Notes: generated by a model not told the origin, from the sequence alone. Numbered from the stretch's first letter, positions 24,281 through 33,318 are shown. The stretch is 41,126 nucleotides of DNA from Paracoccaceae bacterium (GCA_002709405.1 PAQV01000034.1:1-41126); one strand, 5' to 3'. Made by a program: numbers and translations.

Positions 24281-24694
24281 GTCGGGTGCTCCGGGATGTG
24301 TCTGGGTCGTTCTTCAGCCCGTAGATAGAGCGGCCGGCCGGTCATGCAATGCACTGGTTACGGGCGGCGGGGCGGCTTTCGGGTGGTTGAACGCGGCAAG
24401 GGGCGCTAGCGGGCTGATTCTCTGGCCTGGCCCGTCCAGATTGATCTTTCGCGCACGTTTGCCCGTGTGGCGCCGTGGGGCCCCTGCATATTTCCTATGC
24501 CCGATTGTCACCGATGGCCGAACAATGTTCGCTGAGGCTCAAAATTGGCGAGGCTGCGCGGATGACGCCACGCCAGCGGACAATAATTCTGCGACTCGAT
24601 TGTAGGGATCTGTTAACTCTTCGGCACTGTCGATTGGCTGCCAATTGACCGGCCGGCGCCGCGTGCGCGGCGGCAATCGTTAGGGGGTACGACC
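24281..24694. other. Intergenic region upstream of VWA-Hint gene
   Basis: 414 bases without a convincing gene. It must contain the promoter of the DUF4345-like gene at its left end and of the VWA-Hint gene at its right end. A GC-rich inverted repeat around GGCGCCGCGTGCGCGGCGGC lies about 40 bases before the VWA-Hint start and could affect its translation. The start itself is preceded by TAGGGGG. I see no repeat or RNA gene. Confidence 0.45.
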
Positions 24695-26317
24695 ATGGCT
24701 ACCGATGTCCAGACTGTCAGTGATGTTGAAATCAATCCGGATTCAAACAATCCGACCTTCTTCGACATGACGTCCACGCTGTTCATCCTGGACGAGGGGG
24801 CCGATGACGACGGGTTCCAGCTGTCCGTCGACCTACAGGGTTCCGATACGGACCAGGACAGGGTCGACATCGCCATCGTGATCGACACCTCGGGATCGAC
24901 CGACGATTCCTCGGGCACCGATTTCAACAACGATGGCACCGACGAAACCATCCTCGAAGCGGAACTGATCGCCGCCCTGAACGTGTTCGATTCCTACATC
25001 GCCGCCGGATACGAGGGCGACGAGATCGTGATCTCGCTGGTGACCTTTGCCGGCAATGCTGACGAGCGCGGGTTTTACACGCTGGATGATCGCGACGATT
25101 TCGTGGCCATGCTGGAAGAGATCCGCGACGACGGGCCGGGCGGGCAGACCGATTACGACGACGGGCTTGAAGCGGCCGAAGACGCGTTCGAAACGGCCGG
25201 GGCGGACCCCGATGGCACCAACATCGTGCTGTTCATGTCCGATGGTTTCCCGACGCAATCGTCGGACAGCGACATCACCAACGCGGCCGGGGACCTGGAA
25301 GATTCCTACAACGCCGTGATCCGGGGCATCGGGCTTGGCCCGAACTCGGCGCTGGACAAGCTGAACCTGCTGGACAACACGGCCAGCGGTGCGGTGCAGG
25401 TGAACTCGGGCGAGGAGCTGACCGACATCATCGTCGAGCCCCTGACCGATGCCGATTTCCTGCGCTTCGAGATCACGATCGAGGGCGTCGACGCCAATGG
25501 CGACCCGCTGACCCAGACGATCGAGCTGCAGGAAAACGACCCGGCGGTCGTCCAGACCTCGCTGGGCTGGTCCATCGACCAGCTGGAGATCGACCCGAAC
25601 TTCGTGGCTCCGCAGGACCTGACGGTCACGGTGAACGGCATCTTCGGAGAGGACCCGGGCGATCCGGGCAGCGGCGAGCAGGTCGTGACGACCGTGCACA
25701 ATATCCCGCTGGTGATCTGTTTCACGCCGGGCGTGATGATCCTGACGCCCACGGGCGAGGTGGCCATCGAAACGCTGGAGGTCGGCGACCGGGTGGTCAC
25801 GCGCGACCACGGGGTGCAGCGGATCCGCTGGATCGGGGCGACGACCCTGCCGGCAACTTATGTGAACCGGACGTCCTCGATGCGGCCGATCCTGGTGCGC
25901 CAGGGGGCCCTGGGGCCGGACATGCCGGCGCGCGACATGCGCCTGTCGCGCCAGCACCGGATCCTGGTGCGGGACTGGCGGGCCGACCTGCTGTTCGGCA
26001 AGCCCGATGGTGTGCTGGTGCCGGTGGTCTCGCTGGTCAATGACGACACCATCCTGGAAGATCGGCCGACCGACGCGGTGACCTACATCCACATGGCCTT
26101 CGACACCCACGAGGTCGTCTATGCCGACGGGATCGAGGCCGAAAGCTTCCATCCGTCCGAGCGCACCGTGTCGGGGCTGACCGCCGCGCAGCGGGCCGAG
26201 CTGTTCGCCCTGTTCCCCGAGCTGGAAGCCAGCGTCGACAGCCATGCCTTCGACGCCGCCCGGTCGAACGTGAAGGGGCGCGACGGGCGGGTTCTGGCGT
26301 CTTCGGGCAGCAACTGA
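24695..26317 (+). CDS. VWA-Hint protein, probably secreted
   Basis: 540 residues, very acidic, no N-terminal signal peptide. Residues about 57-250 are a von Willebrand A domain with an intact MIDAS start DTSGS (64-68), a second metal-loop TDYDDG (152-157) and FMSDGFP (180-186). A beta-rich linker follows, then from Cys342 (CFTPGVMILTPTGEVAIE) a Hint (hedgehog/intein-type) domain to about 480, with DMRLSRQHRI providing the conserved His. Asp-rich composition without a Sec signal suggests type I secretion, though RTX repeats are absent. Hint domains can self-cleave. VWA-Hint proteins occur widely in Rhodobacterales, but their role is unclear. Confidence 0.88.
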   Translation: MATDVQTVSDVEINPDSNNPTFFDMTSTLFILDEGADDDGFQLSVDLQGSDTDQDRVDIAIVIDTSGSTDDSSGTDFNNDGTDETILEAELIAALNVFDSYIAAGYEGDEIVISLVTFAGNADERGFYTLDDRDDFVAMLEEIRDDGPGGQTDYDDGLEAAEDAFETAGADPDGTNIVLFMSDGFPTQSSDSDITNAAGDLEDSYNAVIRGIGLGPNSALDKLNLLDNTASGAVQVNSGEELTDIIVEPLTDADFLRFEITIEGVDANGDPLTQTIELQENDPAVVQTSLGWSIDQLEIDPNFVAPQDLTVTVNGIFGEDPGDPGSGEQVVTTVHNIPLVICFTPGVMILTPTGEVAIETLEVGDRVVTRDHGVQRIRWIGATTLPATYVNRTSSMRPILVRQGALGPDMPARDMRLSRQHRILVRDWRADLLFGKPDGVLVPVVSLVNDDTILEDRPTDAVTYIHMAFDTHEVVYADGIEAESFHPSERTVSGLTAAQRAELFALFPELEASVDSHAFDAARSNVKGRDGRVLASSGSN

Positions 26318-26352
26318 CCCGTCGCTCGGGCGTGCTCGCCCCGGGTGACGGG
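26318..26352 (+). terminator. Hairpin after the VWA-Hint gene
   Basis: An imperfect stem of about 13 bp (CCCGTCGCTCGGG / CCCCGGGTGACGGG) with a 9-nt loop begins directly after the stop codon. Only a weak T content follows. Confidence 0.55.
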
Positions 26353-26495
26353 ACGCGCGCCCGATCCGCGGGAATTGCCCGTTAGATCAGCGCCTTCGGG
26401 CGTGGAGCGACGCCGTGGGTGGCGAAGCCCGGCTCGAGTGTTGCCGCACCGGCCCGCATCTGCCACCACATGTCACAAGCAATCTGGCGGGCTCA

Positions 26496-26515
26496 TGTCA
26501 CGTGGCATGGCCCGT
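26496..26515 (+). promoter_or_regulatory. Repeated element TGTCACGTGGC..GG.CCGT, copy 1
   Basis: A 20-bp block that matches 17 of 20 bases of the block at 27,126-27,145. It ends 58 bases before the dinB start. Its core CACGTG is palindromic. Confidence 0.6.
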
Positions 26516-26573
26516 GGCGACCGGCGGGGACGGGACCACGCCGCATGCACCTGGTGAAGGGCGGAGTGGCGTG

Positions 26574-27074
26574 ATGATTGATCCGGATTATTGCCGCCGG
26601 ATGGTGCGGTACAACAGCTGGCAGAACCGGCAACTGGGCGCCTGCCTGGCAGAGCTGCCCGCAGCCGAACTGACCCGGGACAGGGGCGCGTTCTTCGGGT
26701 CCATCCTGGCCACCCTGAACCACATCCTGTGGGGCGACCGCATGTGGATGTCGCGCTTTGCAGGGTGGGACAAACCGGCCGTGGGCATTCCCGAAAGCAC
26801 GAGCTTCTGTCCGACCCTGGCCGTCTGGCAGGCCGAGCGCTACCGAACCGACGGGCAGCTTGGCCTTTGGGCCGCGCGGGTGCGGGCGGTGGACCTGGCC
26901 GGTGACCTGGTCTGGTACTCGGGAGCGCTGGGGGCGGATGTGCGCAAGCCCATGGCCGTCTGCGTGACCCATATGTTCAACCACCAGACCCATCACCGGG
27001 GGCAGGTCCACGCGATGATCACGGCCGCCGGGGCCAAGGCTCCGGTCAGCGACCTGGCGTTCATGCCCGACTGA
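26574..27074 (+). CDS. DinB-family protein
   Basis: 166-residue four-helix-bundle protein of the DinB/YfiT-like superfamily. The metal-binding histidines are visible: one in TLNHILWGDRMW and two in the C-terminal MFNHQTHHRGQVHAMI. In this family they bind a divalent metal (often zinc or nickel) and many members act as thiol transferases. The N-terminus MIDPDYCRRMVRYNSWQNRQL is typical. ATG at 26,574 follows GTG at 26,571; GGAG lies upstream of both. The substrate is unknown. It shares an upstream element with the next gene, acuI. Confidence 0.88.
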   Translation: MIDPDYCRRMVRYNSWQNRQLGACLAELPAAELTRDRGAFFGSILATLNHILWGDRMWMSRFAGWDKPAVGIPESTSFCPTLAVWQAERYRTDGQLGLWAARVRAVDLAGDLVWYSGALGADVRKPMAVCVTHMFNHQTHHRGQVHAMITAAGAKAPVSDLAFMPD

Positions 27075-27125
27075 CCTGCCCGAGTGGCTCCCGACTGATC
27101 CGGCCAACCAACGTGGGCGTGCTTG

Positions 27126-27145
27126 TGTCACGTGGCGCGGGCCGT
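27126..27145 (+). promoter_or_regulatory. Repeated element TGTCACGTGGC..GG.CCGT, copy 2
   Basis: Second copy, 52 bases before the acuI start. The position relative to the start is almost the same as for copy 1, so a shared operator or promoter part is likely. Confidence 0.6.
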
Positions 27146-27197
27146 TACCCCTTGGTCAGGGCGGGCCATTGGCCTGCGAGGGAAGGGAGAACCCAAG

Positions 27198-28190
27198 ATG
27201 TTCAACGCATTGGTCGTCACCAAGGACGAGGACAGCGGCAAGACTGCCGCAGCCGTGCAGCAGATCGGGATCGAGGACCTGCCGCAGGGCGAGGTGACCG
27301 TGGCGGTCGAGTACTCCACCGTGAACTACAAGGACGGGCTGTGCATCGGCCCTGGGGGCGGGCTGGTGCGCAAGTATCCGCATGTGCCGGGCATCGACTT
27401 TGCCGGCACGGTCGAGGCCTCGGACGATGACCGTTACAGCCCCGGCGACAAGGTCGTGCTGACCGGCTGGCGCGTGGGCGAGGCGCATTGGGGCGGCTAT
27501 GCCCAGAAGGCGCGCGTGCGGGCCGACTGGCTGGTGCCGCTGCCCGCCGGGCTGGACACCCGCCAGGCCATGGCCGTGGGCACGGCCGGGTTCACCGCCA
27601 TGCTGGCGGTGATGGCGCTGGAGGACCAGGGGCTTGAAAAGAACCACGGGCCGGTGCTGGTGACGGGGGCCGCGGGCGGCGTGGGGTCGGTTGCGACGGC
27701 GATCCTGGCCAATCTCGGCTACGAGGTGGCGGGCGTCACGGGCCGCCCCGAAACGGCAGAATACCTGAAGGACCTGGGCGCCACGACGATCGTGCCCCGC
27801 GAGGAGATCAACGAAACCGTCAAGCGCCCGCTGGAATCGGAAAGCTGGGCGGGCTGTGTCGATGCGGTGGGCGGCGCGATGCTGGCCCGGGTGCTGGGGC
27901 AGATGAAATACGGGGCCTCGGTGGCGGCCGTAGGGCTTGCGGGAGGGGCAGGGCTGCCGGCGACGGTCATTCCCTTCCTGCTGCGCGGGGTGAACCTGCT
28001 GGGCATCGACAGCGTCATGCAGCCCTATCCCAACCGCCTGCGCGCCTGGGAACGCATCGCCCGCGATCTGCCCATGGACAAGCTGGAGGCGATGATCCGC
28101 CCGGCCACGCTGGCGGACCTGCCGGGGCTTGGCGCGGACATCCTGAAAGGCCAGGTCCAGGGCCGGGTGGTGGTCGACGTCAACGCCTGA
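27198..28190 (+). CDS. acuI: Acryloyl-CoA reductase, AcuI-type
   Basis: 330-residue zinc-independent medium-chain dehydrogenase/reductase of the YhdH/AcuI group. In marine alphaproteobacteria, AcuI reduces toxic acryloyl-CoA to propionyl-CoA with NADPH, a step in DMSP use. Features: VNYKDGLCIGPGGGLVRKYP, VPGIDFAGTVEAS, GWRVGEAHWGGYAQKARV, and the Rossmann loop VTGAAGGVGSVA with AGVTGRPE after it. The start is supported by AAGGGAG. No DMSP lyase or DMSP demethylase gene lies in the window, so the physiological acrylate source is unseen. A BCCT transporter, a family that can carry DMSP or betaine, is close downstream. Confidence 0.88.
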   Translation: MFNALVVTKDEDSGKTAAAVQQIGIEDLPQGEVTVAVEYSTVNYKDGLCIGPGGGLVRKYPHVPGIDFAGTVEASDDDRYSPGDKVVLTGWRVGEAHWGGYAQKARVRADWLVPLPAGLDTRQAMAVGTAGFTAMLAVMALEDQGLEKNHGPVLVTGAAGGVGSVATAILANLGYEVAGVTGRPETAEYLKDLGATTIVPREEINETVKRPLESESWAGCVDAVGGAMLARVLGQMKYGASVAAVGLAGGAGLPATVIPFLLRGVNLLGIDSVMQPYPNRLRAWERIARDLPMDKLEAMIRPATLADLPGLGADILKGQVQGRVVVDVNA

Positions 28191-28402
28191 CGCCCCGTCC
28201 CAGCGACCCAATCGGGACCTCATCGGCCTGATACGGCGTGATTTCGTCGGTTTCGGGCAAAGAATCGCCTCCATCGGGTGGGTGTCGCGCCTCGCGTGCG
28301 TTACCCTACGTCCACAGCGGCACATTGCCTCAGCGGCAAAAGAGACCGCGAAAGACGCGGCCGGATCTGCGCCGGGCCGCGCTTGGACAGGAAGGAGCAA
28401 AT

Positions 28403-28819
28403 GTGTTTACCAAGATAATGTGTCCCGTGGACCTGGCCCATGCGGACAAGTTGCAAAAGGCCCTGCAATGCGCAGCGGACCAGTCCAGGATGTACGGGGC
28501 CGAGGTGGTCTATGTCGGCGTCACGTCGACCACACCGGGATCGGTGGCCCACAATCCGCAAGAGTTCGGCGACAAGCTGACGGCCTTCGCGGCGGCCCAG
28601 GGCGCGGCCCATGGCCATGCGGCCAGCGCGCATGTCCAGATCAGCCATGATCCGTCGATCGACATGGAACACACCCTGTTGAAGGCGGTGAGCGAGACCG
28701 GCTGCGACCTGGTGGTCATGGCCAGCCACGTGCCCAACGTGATGGACCACATCTGGCCATCGAACGGCGGCAAGCTGGCCGAGCACGTCAAGTGCTCGAT
28801 CCTGGTGGTGCGCGGCTAG
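28403..28819 (+). CDS. Universal stress protein, transporter-linked
   Basis: 138-residue USP-domain protein starting with GTG (MFTKIMCPVDLAHADK), with AAGGAG 8 bases upstream. The core strands are clear: IMCPVDLA, AEVVYVGVTSTTPG, CDLVVMASHVPN and the last SILVVRG. The usual nucleotide-binding motif G-x2-G-x9-G-S/T is altered: here ASHVPNVMDHIWPSNGGK has lost the first glycines, so ATP binding may be weak or of another type. A BCCT transporter gene starts 57 bases later. Like TeaD, a USP that regulates an ectoine transporter in Halomonas, this protein may modulate the transporter. Confidence 0.85.
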   Translation: MFTKIMCPVDLAHADKLQKALQCAADQSRMYGAEVVYVGVTSTTPGSVAHNPQEFGDKLTAFAAAQGAAHGHAASAHVQISHDPSIDMEHTLLKAVSETGCDLVVMASHVPNVMDHIWPSNGGKLAEHVKCSILVVRG

Positions 28820-28876
28820 GCCGGGCGGTGGGCGCCTCGGGGCCCGTACACAAGATATTCACACAAGGAGACCTTC

Positions 28877-30514
28877 ATGGTCGACGATACTTCTCAGGGC
28901 ATCCCCGAGCCAGACGGCCACGCGGATGTCATCGATACCGATTACGAGATCGGTCAGGACAATATCGAAACCCAGATCGGGCCCTTCGGGCTTGATATCC
29001 ACAACCCGGTCTTCCTGATTTCGGGCCTGGCCATCGTTTTGTTCGTCTTCTACACGCTCGCCCTGCCAGAGCAGGCGGGGTCGGTGTTCGGCTGGCTCTT
29101 CGGGGCGGTCACGAAGGGCTTTGACTGGTTCTTCCTGGGGGCGGCGAACATCTTCGTCATCTTCTGCCTGCTGCTGATCGTTCTGCCCGTGGGCTCGGTC
29201 CGGCTGGGCGGGACGGATGCGACGCCCGATTACACCTATGTCGGCTGGTTCGCGATGCTCTTTGCCGCGGGCATGGGCATTGGCCTGATGTTCTACGGCG
29301 TGTCCGAACCGATGAGCCATTTCGCATCGTCCGTCGGCGGCACGGCCGTGGGCGAGGACGGGGTGCGCACCGACTGGGCCCCCCTGGGTGCCGCGGCCGG
29401 AGACGAACAGGCCGCCGTCCGCCTGGCCTTTGCCGCGACGATCTTCCACTGGGGCCTGCACCCCTGGGCGATCTATGCCGTGGTGGCCCTGGCGCTGGCT
29501 CTGTTTTCCTACAACAAGGGTCTGCCGCTGACGATCCGCTCGGCCTTCTACCCGATCCTGGGCGAACGGGTCTGGGGCTGGTGGGGCCACCTCATCGACG
29601 TGCTGGCCGTCTTCGCCACGCTCTTCGGCCTGGCCACCTCATTGGGCTTCGGCGCGACCCAGGCCAATGCCGGCCTGAACGAGCTGTTCGGCATCCCGAT
29701 TTCCTCCACGACCGAGGTCATCCTGATTTCCTGCATCACCGCCATTGCGCTGGTGTCGGTCCTGCGCGGGCTGGACGGGGGCGTGAAGGTGCTGTCGGAA
29801 ATCAACATGGGGCTGGCCTTTGCGCTGCTGCTCTTCGTGCTGATCGCCGGGCACACGATCGCCATCCTGACCGGCTTCGTGGATTACCTGGTGGCCTACA
29901 TCGAGTACCTGCCCGCCTTGTCGAACCCGTTCGGGCGCGATGACGTGAACTTCATGCAGGGCTGGACCTCGTTCTACTGGGCCTGGTGGATTTCCTGGTC
30001 GCCCTTCGTCGGCATGTTCATCGCCCGTGTGTCTCGGGGCCGGACGGTGCGCGAGTTCGTCATCTGCGTGCTGTTGATCCCCTCGCTGGTCTGCGTGCTG
30101 TGGATGTCCGTCTTTGGCGGCGTGGCGATCCAGCAGGTCATCCAGGACGGCTATACCGCCGCCCAGGAAGCCGACCTGCCGCTGAAGCTGTTCAAGATGC
30201 TGCAGGAACTGCCCCTGACCGGGATCACCAGCCTGATCGGCATCGTCCTGGTCATCGTGTTCTTCGTCACCTCGTCGGATTCCGGGTCGCTGGTGATCGA
30301 CACGATCACCGCGGGCGGCAAGGTCGATGCGCCGGTGCCCCAGCGGGTGTTCTGGTGCATCTTCGAAGGCGCCGTGGCCATCGTGCTGCTGCTGTCAGCG
30401 GGCGGGCTGTCGTCGTTGCAATCGATGGTGATCTCGACCGGTCTGCCGTTCACGGTGGTGCTGCTGATCATGTGTTGGGCGATCTACAAGGGTCTTGTCG
30501 ACGAACGGCGCTGA
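28877..30514 (+). CDS. BCCT-family betaine/DMSP-type transporter
   Basis: 545-residue inner-membrane transporter of the betaine-choline-carnitine family with about 12 hydrophobic segments. The first repeat contains GMGIGLMFYGVSEP, the sodium-coupled BetP-type sequence (CaiT-type antiporters differ here), and the second has the tryptophan-rich substrate box TSFYWAWWISWSPFVGMFIARVSRGRTVREF. A 45-residue acidic N-terminus precedes TM1; there is almost no C-terminal tail, so osmosensing of the BetP type (long charged C-tail) is unlikely. Substrate is probably glycine betaine, choline or DMSP. AAGGAG lies 8 bases before the ATG. Paired with the USP gene upstream. Confidence 0.93.
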   Translation: MVDDTSQGIPEPDGHADVIDTDYEIGQDNIETQIGPFGLDIHNPVFLISGLAIVLFVFYTLALPEQAGSVFGWLFGAVTKGFDWFFLGAANIFVIFCLLLIVLPVGSVRLGGTDATPDYTYVGWFAMLFAAGMGIGLMFYGVSEPMSHFASSVGGTAVGEDGVRTDWAPLGAAAGDEQAAVRLAFAATIFHWGLHPWAIYAVVALALALFSYNKGLPLTIRSAFYPILGERVWGWWGHLIDVLAVFATLFGLATSLGFGATQANAGLNELFGIPISSTTEVILISCITAIALVSVLRGLDGGVKVLSEINMGLAFALLLFVLIAGHTIAILTGFVDYLVAYIEYLPALSNPFGRDDVNFMQGWTSFYWAWWISWSPFVGMFIARVSRGRTVREFVICVLLIPSLVCVLWMSVFGGVAIQQVIQDGYTAAQEADLPLKLFKMLQELPLTGITSLIGIVLVIVFFVTSSDSGSLVIDTITAGGKVDAPVPQRVFWCIFEGAVAIVLLLSAGGLSSLQSMVISTGLPFTVVLLIMCWAIYKGLVDERR

Positions 30515-30559
30515 CAGGATTGCGAGCGACAAGGGCGCGCGCTAAGCGTGTGTCCTGCA

Positions 30560-30597
30560 ACGGCCCCGGTGCGTGCTGCGCGCCGGGGCCGTCATCT
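30560..30597 (+). terminator. Terminator after the BCCT gene
   Basis: A 10-bp perfect stem ACGGCCCCGG / CCGGGGCCGT, with extra pairs inside the loop, followed by CATCTT. It separates the BCCT gene from the aminotransferase. Confidence 0.7.
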
Positions 30598-30612
30598 TGA
30601 CGGAGGACCCCC

Positions 30613-31836
30613 ATGGCGCTGGACATCGAATTCGTGCGCAGCCAGTTTCCGGCCTTTTCCCAGCCGGGCCTGTCGGCTCAGGCCTTTTTTGAAAACGCCG
30701 GGGGCTCTTACGCCTGCACCCAGGTGATTGACCGGCTGCACCGGTTCTACACCCAGCGCAAGGTCCAGCCCTATGGTCCGTTCGAGGCCTCGCGCCTGGG
30801 CGGCGAAGAGATGGACGAGGCGCGGGCCCGCCTGGCCGGGATCCTCGGGGTCGAGGGGCAAGAGCTGTCGTTCGGGCCGTCGACCACCCAGAACACCTAC
30901 GTGCTGGCCCAGGCGTTCCGCCAGTGGATGCAGCCGGGCGAAACGATCGTTGTCACCAACCAGGATCACGAGGCCAATTCCGGTCCCTGGCGGCGGCTGG
31001 CCGACGAGGGCATCGAGATCCGCGAATGGCAGATCGACCCGGCCACCGGGCGGCTGAACCCCGAGGACCTCGAACCGCTGCTGGACGAAAGCGTGCGGCT
31101 GGTCTGTTTCCCGCATTGCTCGAACGTGGTGGGGGAAATCAACCCGGTGATCGAGATCACCGCCATGGCCCATGCGGCCGGGGCCTTCGTCTGTGTCGAC
31201 GGGGTGTCCTATGCGCCTCATGGGTTGCCCAACGTGGGCCAGATGGGGCCCGACATCTACCTGTTCTCGGCCTACAAGACCTACGGGCCGCACCAGGGCA
31301 TCATGGTGATCCGCAAGGCCCTGGCCGGGCTGTTGCCGAACCAGGCGCATGTGTTCAACGGCGACACGCTGTACAAGAAATTCACGCCCGCCGGGCCCGA
31401 TCACGCCCAGGTCGCCGCCTGTGCCGGGATCGCCGACTATATCGAGGCGCTGCACGATCACCATGGCGGGTCGGGCAAGACCCTGGCCGAGGCCGGGGCC
31501 TGCGTGCACGACCTGATGCGCGCCCATGAATGCGCGCTGTTGCAGCCGCTGCTGGATGCGTTGTCTGCGCGCAACGATGTGCGCCTGCTGGGGCCGGCCA
31601 AGGCAGAGCAGCGTGCGCCCACCGTGGCGCTTGACCTTGGCCGCCCGGCCAAGCCCGTGGCCGCCGAGCTGGCCGAGCGGGGCATCAATTGCGGGGGCGA
31701 CGATTTCTACGCCGTCCGGCCGCTGCGGGCCTTGGGCATCGATCCCGACCAGGGCGTGCTGCGGGTCAGCTTCGTGCATTACACCACCGCCTCCGAAGTC
31801 GACCGACTGATCGAGGCGCTCGACGCGGTGATCTGA
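30613..31836 (+). CDS. Class V aminotransferase, SufS/CsdA-like fold
   Basis: 407-residue PLP enzyme of the class V aminotransferase/cysteine-desulfurase fold. The cofactor site is clear: Asp196 (FVCVDGVSYAPHG) and Lys222 in FSAYKTYGPHQG as the Schiff-base lysine. ENAGGSYACTQVID at the N-terminus and GPSTTQNTYVLAQA match the family. No catalytic-cysteine loop typical of cysteine desulfurases can be seen at the usual place, so a different reaction (for example a lyase or an aminotransferase) is as likely. The ribosome-binding site is GGAGGA. It lies 69 bases upstream of the photolyase. Confidence 0.85.
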   Translation: MALDIEFVRSQFPAFSQPGLSAQAFFENAGGSYACTQVIDRLHRFYTQRKVQPYGPFEASRLGGEEMDEARARLAGILGVEGQELSFGPSTTQNTYVLAQAFRQWMQPGETIVVTNQDHEANSGPWRRLADEGIEIREWQIDPATGRLNPEDLEPLLDESVRLVCFPHCSNVVGEINPVIEITAMAHAAGAFVCVDGVSYAPHGLPNVGQMGPDIYLFSAYKTYGPHQGIMVIRKALAGLLPNQAHVFNGDTLYKKFTPAGPDHAQVAACAGIADYIEALHDHHGGSGKTLAEAGACVHDLMRAHECALLQPLLDALSARNDVRLLGPAKAEQRAPTVALDLGRPAKPVAAELAERGINCGGDDFYAVRPLRALGIDPDQGVLRVSFVHYTTASEVDRLIEALDAVI

Positions 31837-31905
31837 TCGCGCTTGCCCCGTGGGCGTTTCGGATTAAGTCCGGGCAACGAATTGTCCTGCCCTGAGGTTG
31901 CCGTC

Positions 31906-33318
31906 TTGCCGTCACCGATCCTCGTCTGGTTCCGCCGCGATTTGCGGCTGAGCGATCACGCCGCGCTGACGGCGGCTTGCGACAGCGGCGCCCCGGTGAT
32001 CCCGGTCTTCATCTGCGACGAAACGGTCGAGGCCATGGGCGCGGCACCGACATGGCGGCTTGGCCTGTCCGTTGACGCCCTGGACCGGGAGCTGCGGGAC
32101 CGGGGCAGCCGGCTGATCCTGCGGCGGGGCAGGGCGCTGGAGGTCCTGCGGGCCCTGATCCGCGACACCGGGGCCGGGGCGGTCCACTGGACCCGGGCCT
32201 ACGACCCCGAGGCCATCGCGCGCGACACCGAGGTCAAGGCCGCGCTCAAGGAGGACGGGGTGAGTGCCACGTCCTTTCCCGGCCATGTCCTGTTCGAGCC
32301 CTGGACCGTCGAGACGACCCAGGGCGGGTTCTACAAGGTCTACTCGCCGTTCTGGAAATCGGTGAAATCGCGCGACGTGGCCGAGCTGCTGCCGCCCCCG
32401 ACGCTGGCCGCGCCCGAGCATTGGCCGGGCAGCGACCGGCTGGACGACTGGGCCTTGGGCGCGGCGATGAAGCGGGGCGCTGCGGTCGTTGGCGATTTCG
32501 TGACGGTGGGCGAGGCGGCGGCCCAGGACAGGCTGGACCGGTTCATCGACGAGAAGCTGCCCGATTATGCCGACGGCCGGGACATTCCTTCGGCCGACAA
32601 GACCTCGCGCCTGTCCGAGAACCTGGCCTGGGGCGAGATCAGCCCGGCCAGGCTGTGGCACGCGGGAATGCGCGCCCGGCAAGAGGGGGAGAGCGCCGCC
32701 GAAAAGTTCCTCAAGGAAGTGGTCTGGCGCGACTTTGCATATCACCTGGTCTACCACACGCCGCGCATCACCAGCGGCAATTGGCGCGAGGAATGGGACG
32801 CTTTTCCCTGGAAAACGGATGGACGATTGAAAGAGGTCTGGGCCTGGAAGCAGGGGCGCACGGGCATTCCCTTCGTCGATGCGGCCATGCGCGAGATGTA
32901 CGTCACCGGGCACATGCACAACCGCGCGCGGATGATCGTGGCGAGCTACCTGACGAAGCACCTGATGGTGCACTGGAAACTGGGGATGGAGTGGTTCGCG
33001 GATTGCCTGATCGACTGGGATCCGGCCTCGAACGCCATGGGCTGGCAATGGACGGCAGGGTCGGGGCCGGATGCCGCGCCCTATTTCCGCGTGTTCAACC
33101 CTGACACCCAACGAGAGAAGTTCGATCCCCGCAGAACCTACCTGGATGCCTGGATCGCCGAAGGACGCACGAGGCCCAGCGACACGGCGATGCGCTACTT
33201 CGAGGCCGTGCCAAAACATTGGGCCCTGTCGCCCGATAAACCCTATCCAGAACCGGTTGTGACGCTCGCGGACGGGCGGGCCGCAGCGCTCGGGGCATAT
33301 GAAAACCGCTCATTCTAG
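31906..33318 (+). CDS. Deoxyribodipyrimidine photolyase
   Basis: 470-residue FAD enzyme that repairs UV-induced cyclobutane pyrimidine dimers using blue light. The N-terminal antenna domain begins PSPILVWFRRDLRLSDH. The C-terminal FAD domain has TSRLSENLAWGEIS, VVWRDFAYHLVYHTP, GRTGIPFVDAAMREMYVTGHMHNRARMIVASYLTKHL, and DWDPASNAMGWQWTAGSGPDAAPYFRVFNP, the signature for CPD photolyases. I start at TTG 31,906, where GAGG lies 9 bases upstream and the family N-terminus begins; no ATG is nearby. In R. sphaeroides a phrA-cfaA pair belongs to the RpoE/ChrR singlet-oxygen regulon, so the neighbouring cfa gene supports a photo-oxidative stress role. Confidence 0.95.
   Translation: MPSPILVWFRRDLRLSDHAALTAACDSGAPVIPVFICDETVEAMGAAPTWRLGLSVDALDRELRDRGSRLILRRGRALEVLRALIRDTGAGAVHWTRAYDPEAIARDTEVKAALKEDGVSATSFPGHVLFEPWTVETTQGGFYKVYSPFWKSVKSRDVAELLPPPTLAAPEHWPGSDRLDDWALGAAMKRGAAVVGDFVTVGEAAAQDRLDRFIDEKLPDYADGRDIPSADKTSRLSENLAWGEISPARLWHAGMRARQEGESAAEKFLKEVVWRDFAYHLVYHTPRITSGNWREEWDAFPWKTDGRLKEVWAWKQGRTGIPFVDAAMREMYVTGHMHNRARMIVASYLTKHLMVHWKLGMEWFADCLIDWDPASNAMGWQWTAGSGPDAAPYFRVFNPDTQREKFDPRRTYLDAWIAEGRTRPSDTAMRYFEAVPKHWALSPDKPYPEPVVTLADGRAAALGAYENRSF

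Noticed and set aside
24833-26245. Long minus-strand open frame (470 codons) antisense to the VWA-Hint gene
   Set aside because: Shadow frame in GC-rich DNA; the plus-strand protein has clear VWA and Hint motifs.
28313-28340. CAGCGGCA direct repeat upstream of the USP gene
   Set aside because: Only an 8-bp pair in GC-rich DNA; no palindrome or positional support.
31834-31868. Possible RpoE-type promoter TGATC...TAAG upstream of the photolyase
   Set aside because: The spacing between the two boxes is 26 bases, too long for the known consensus, so I do not call it.
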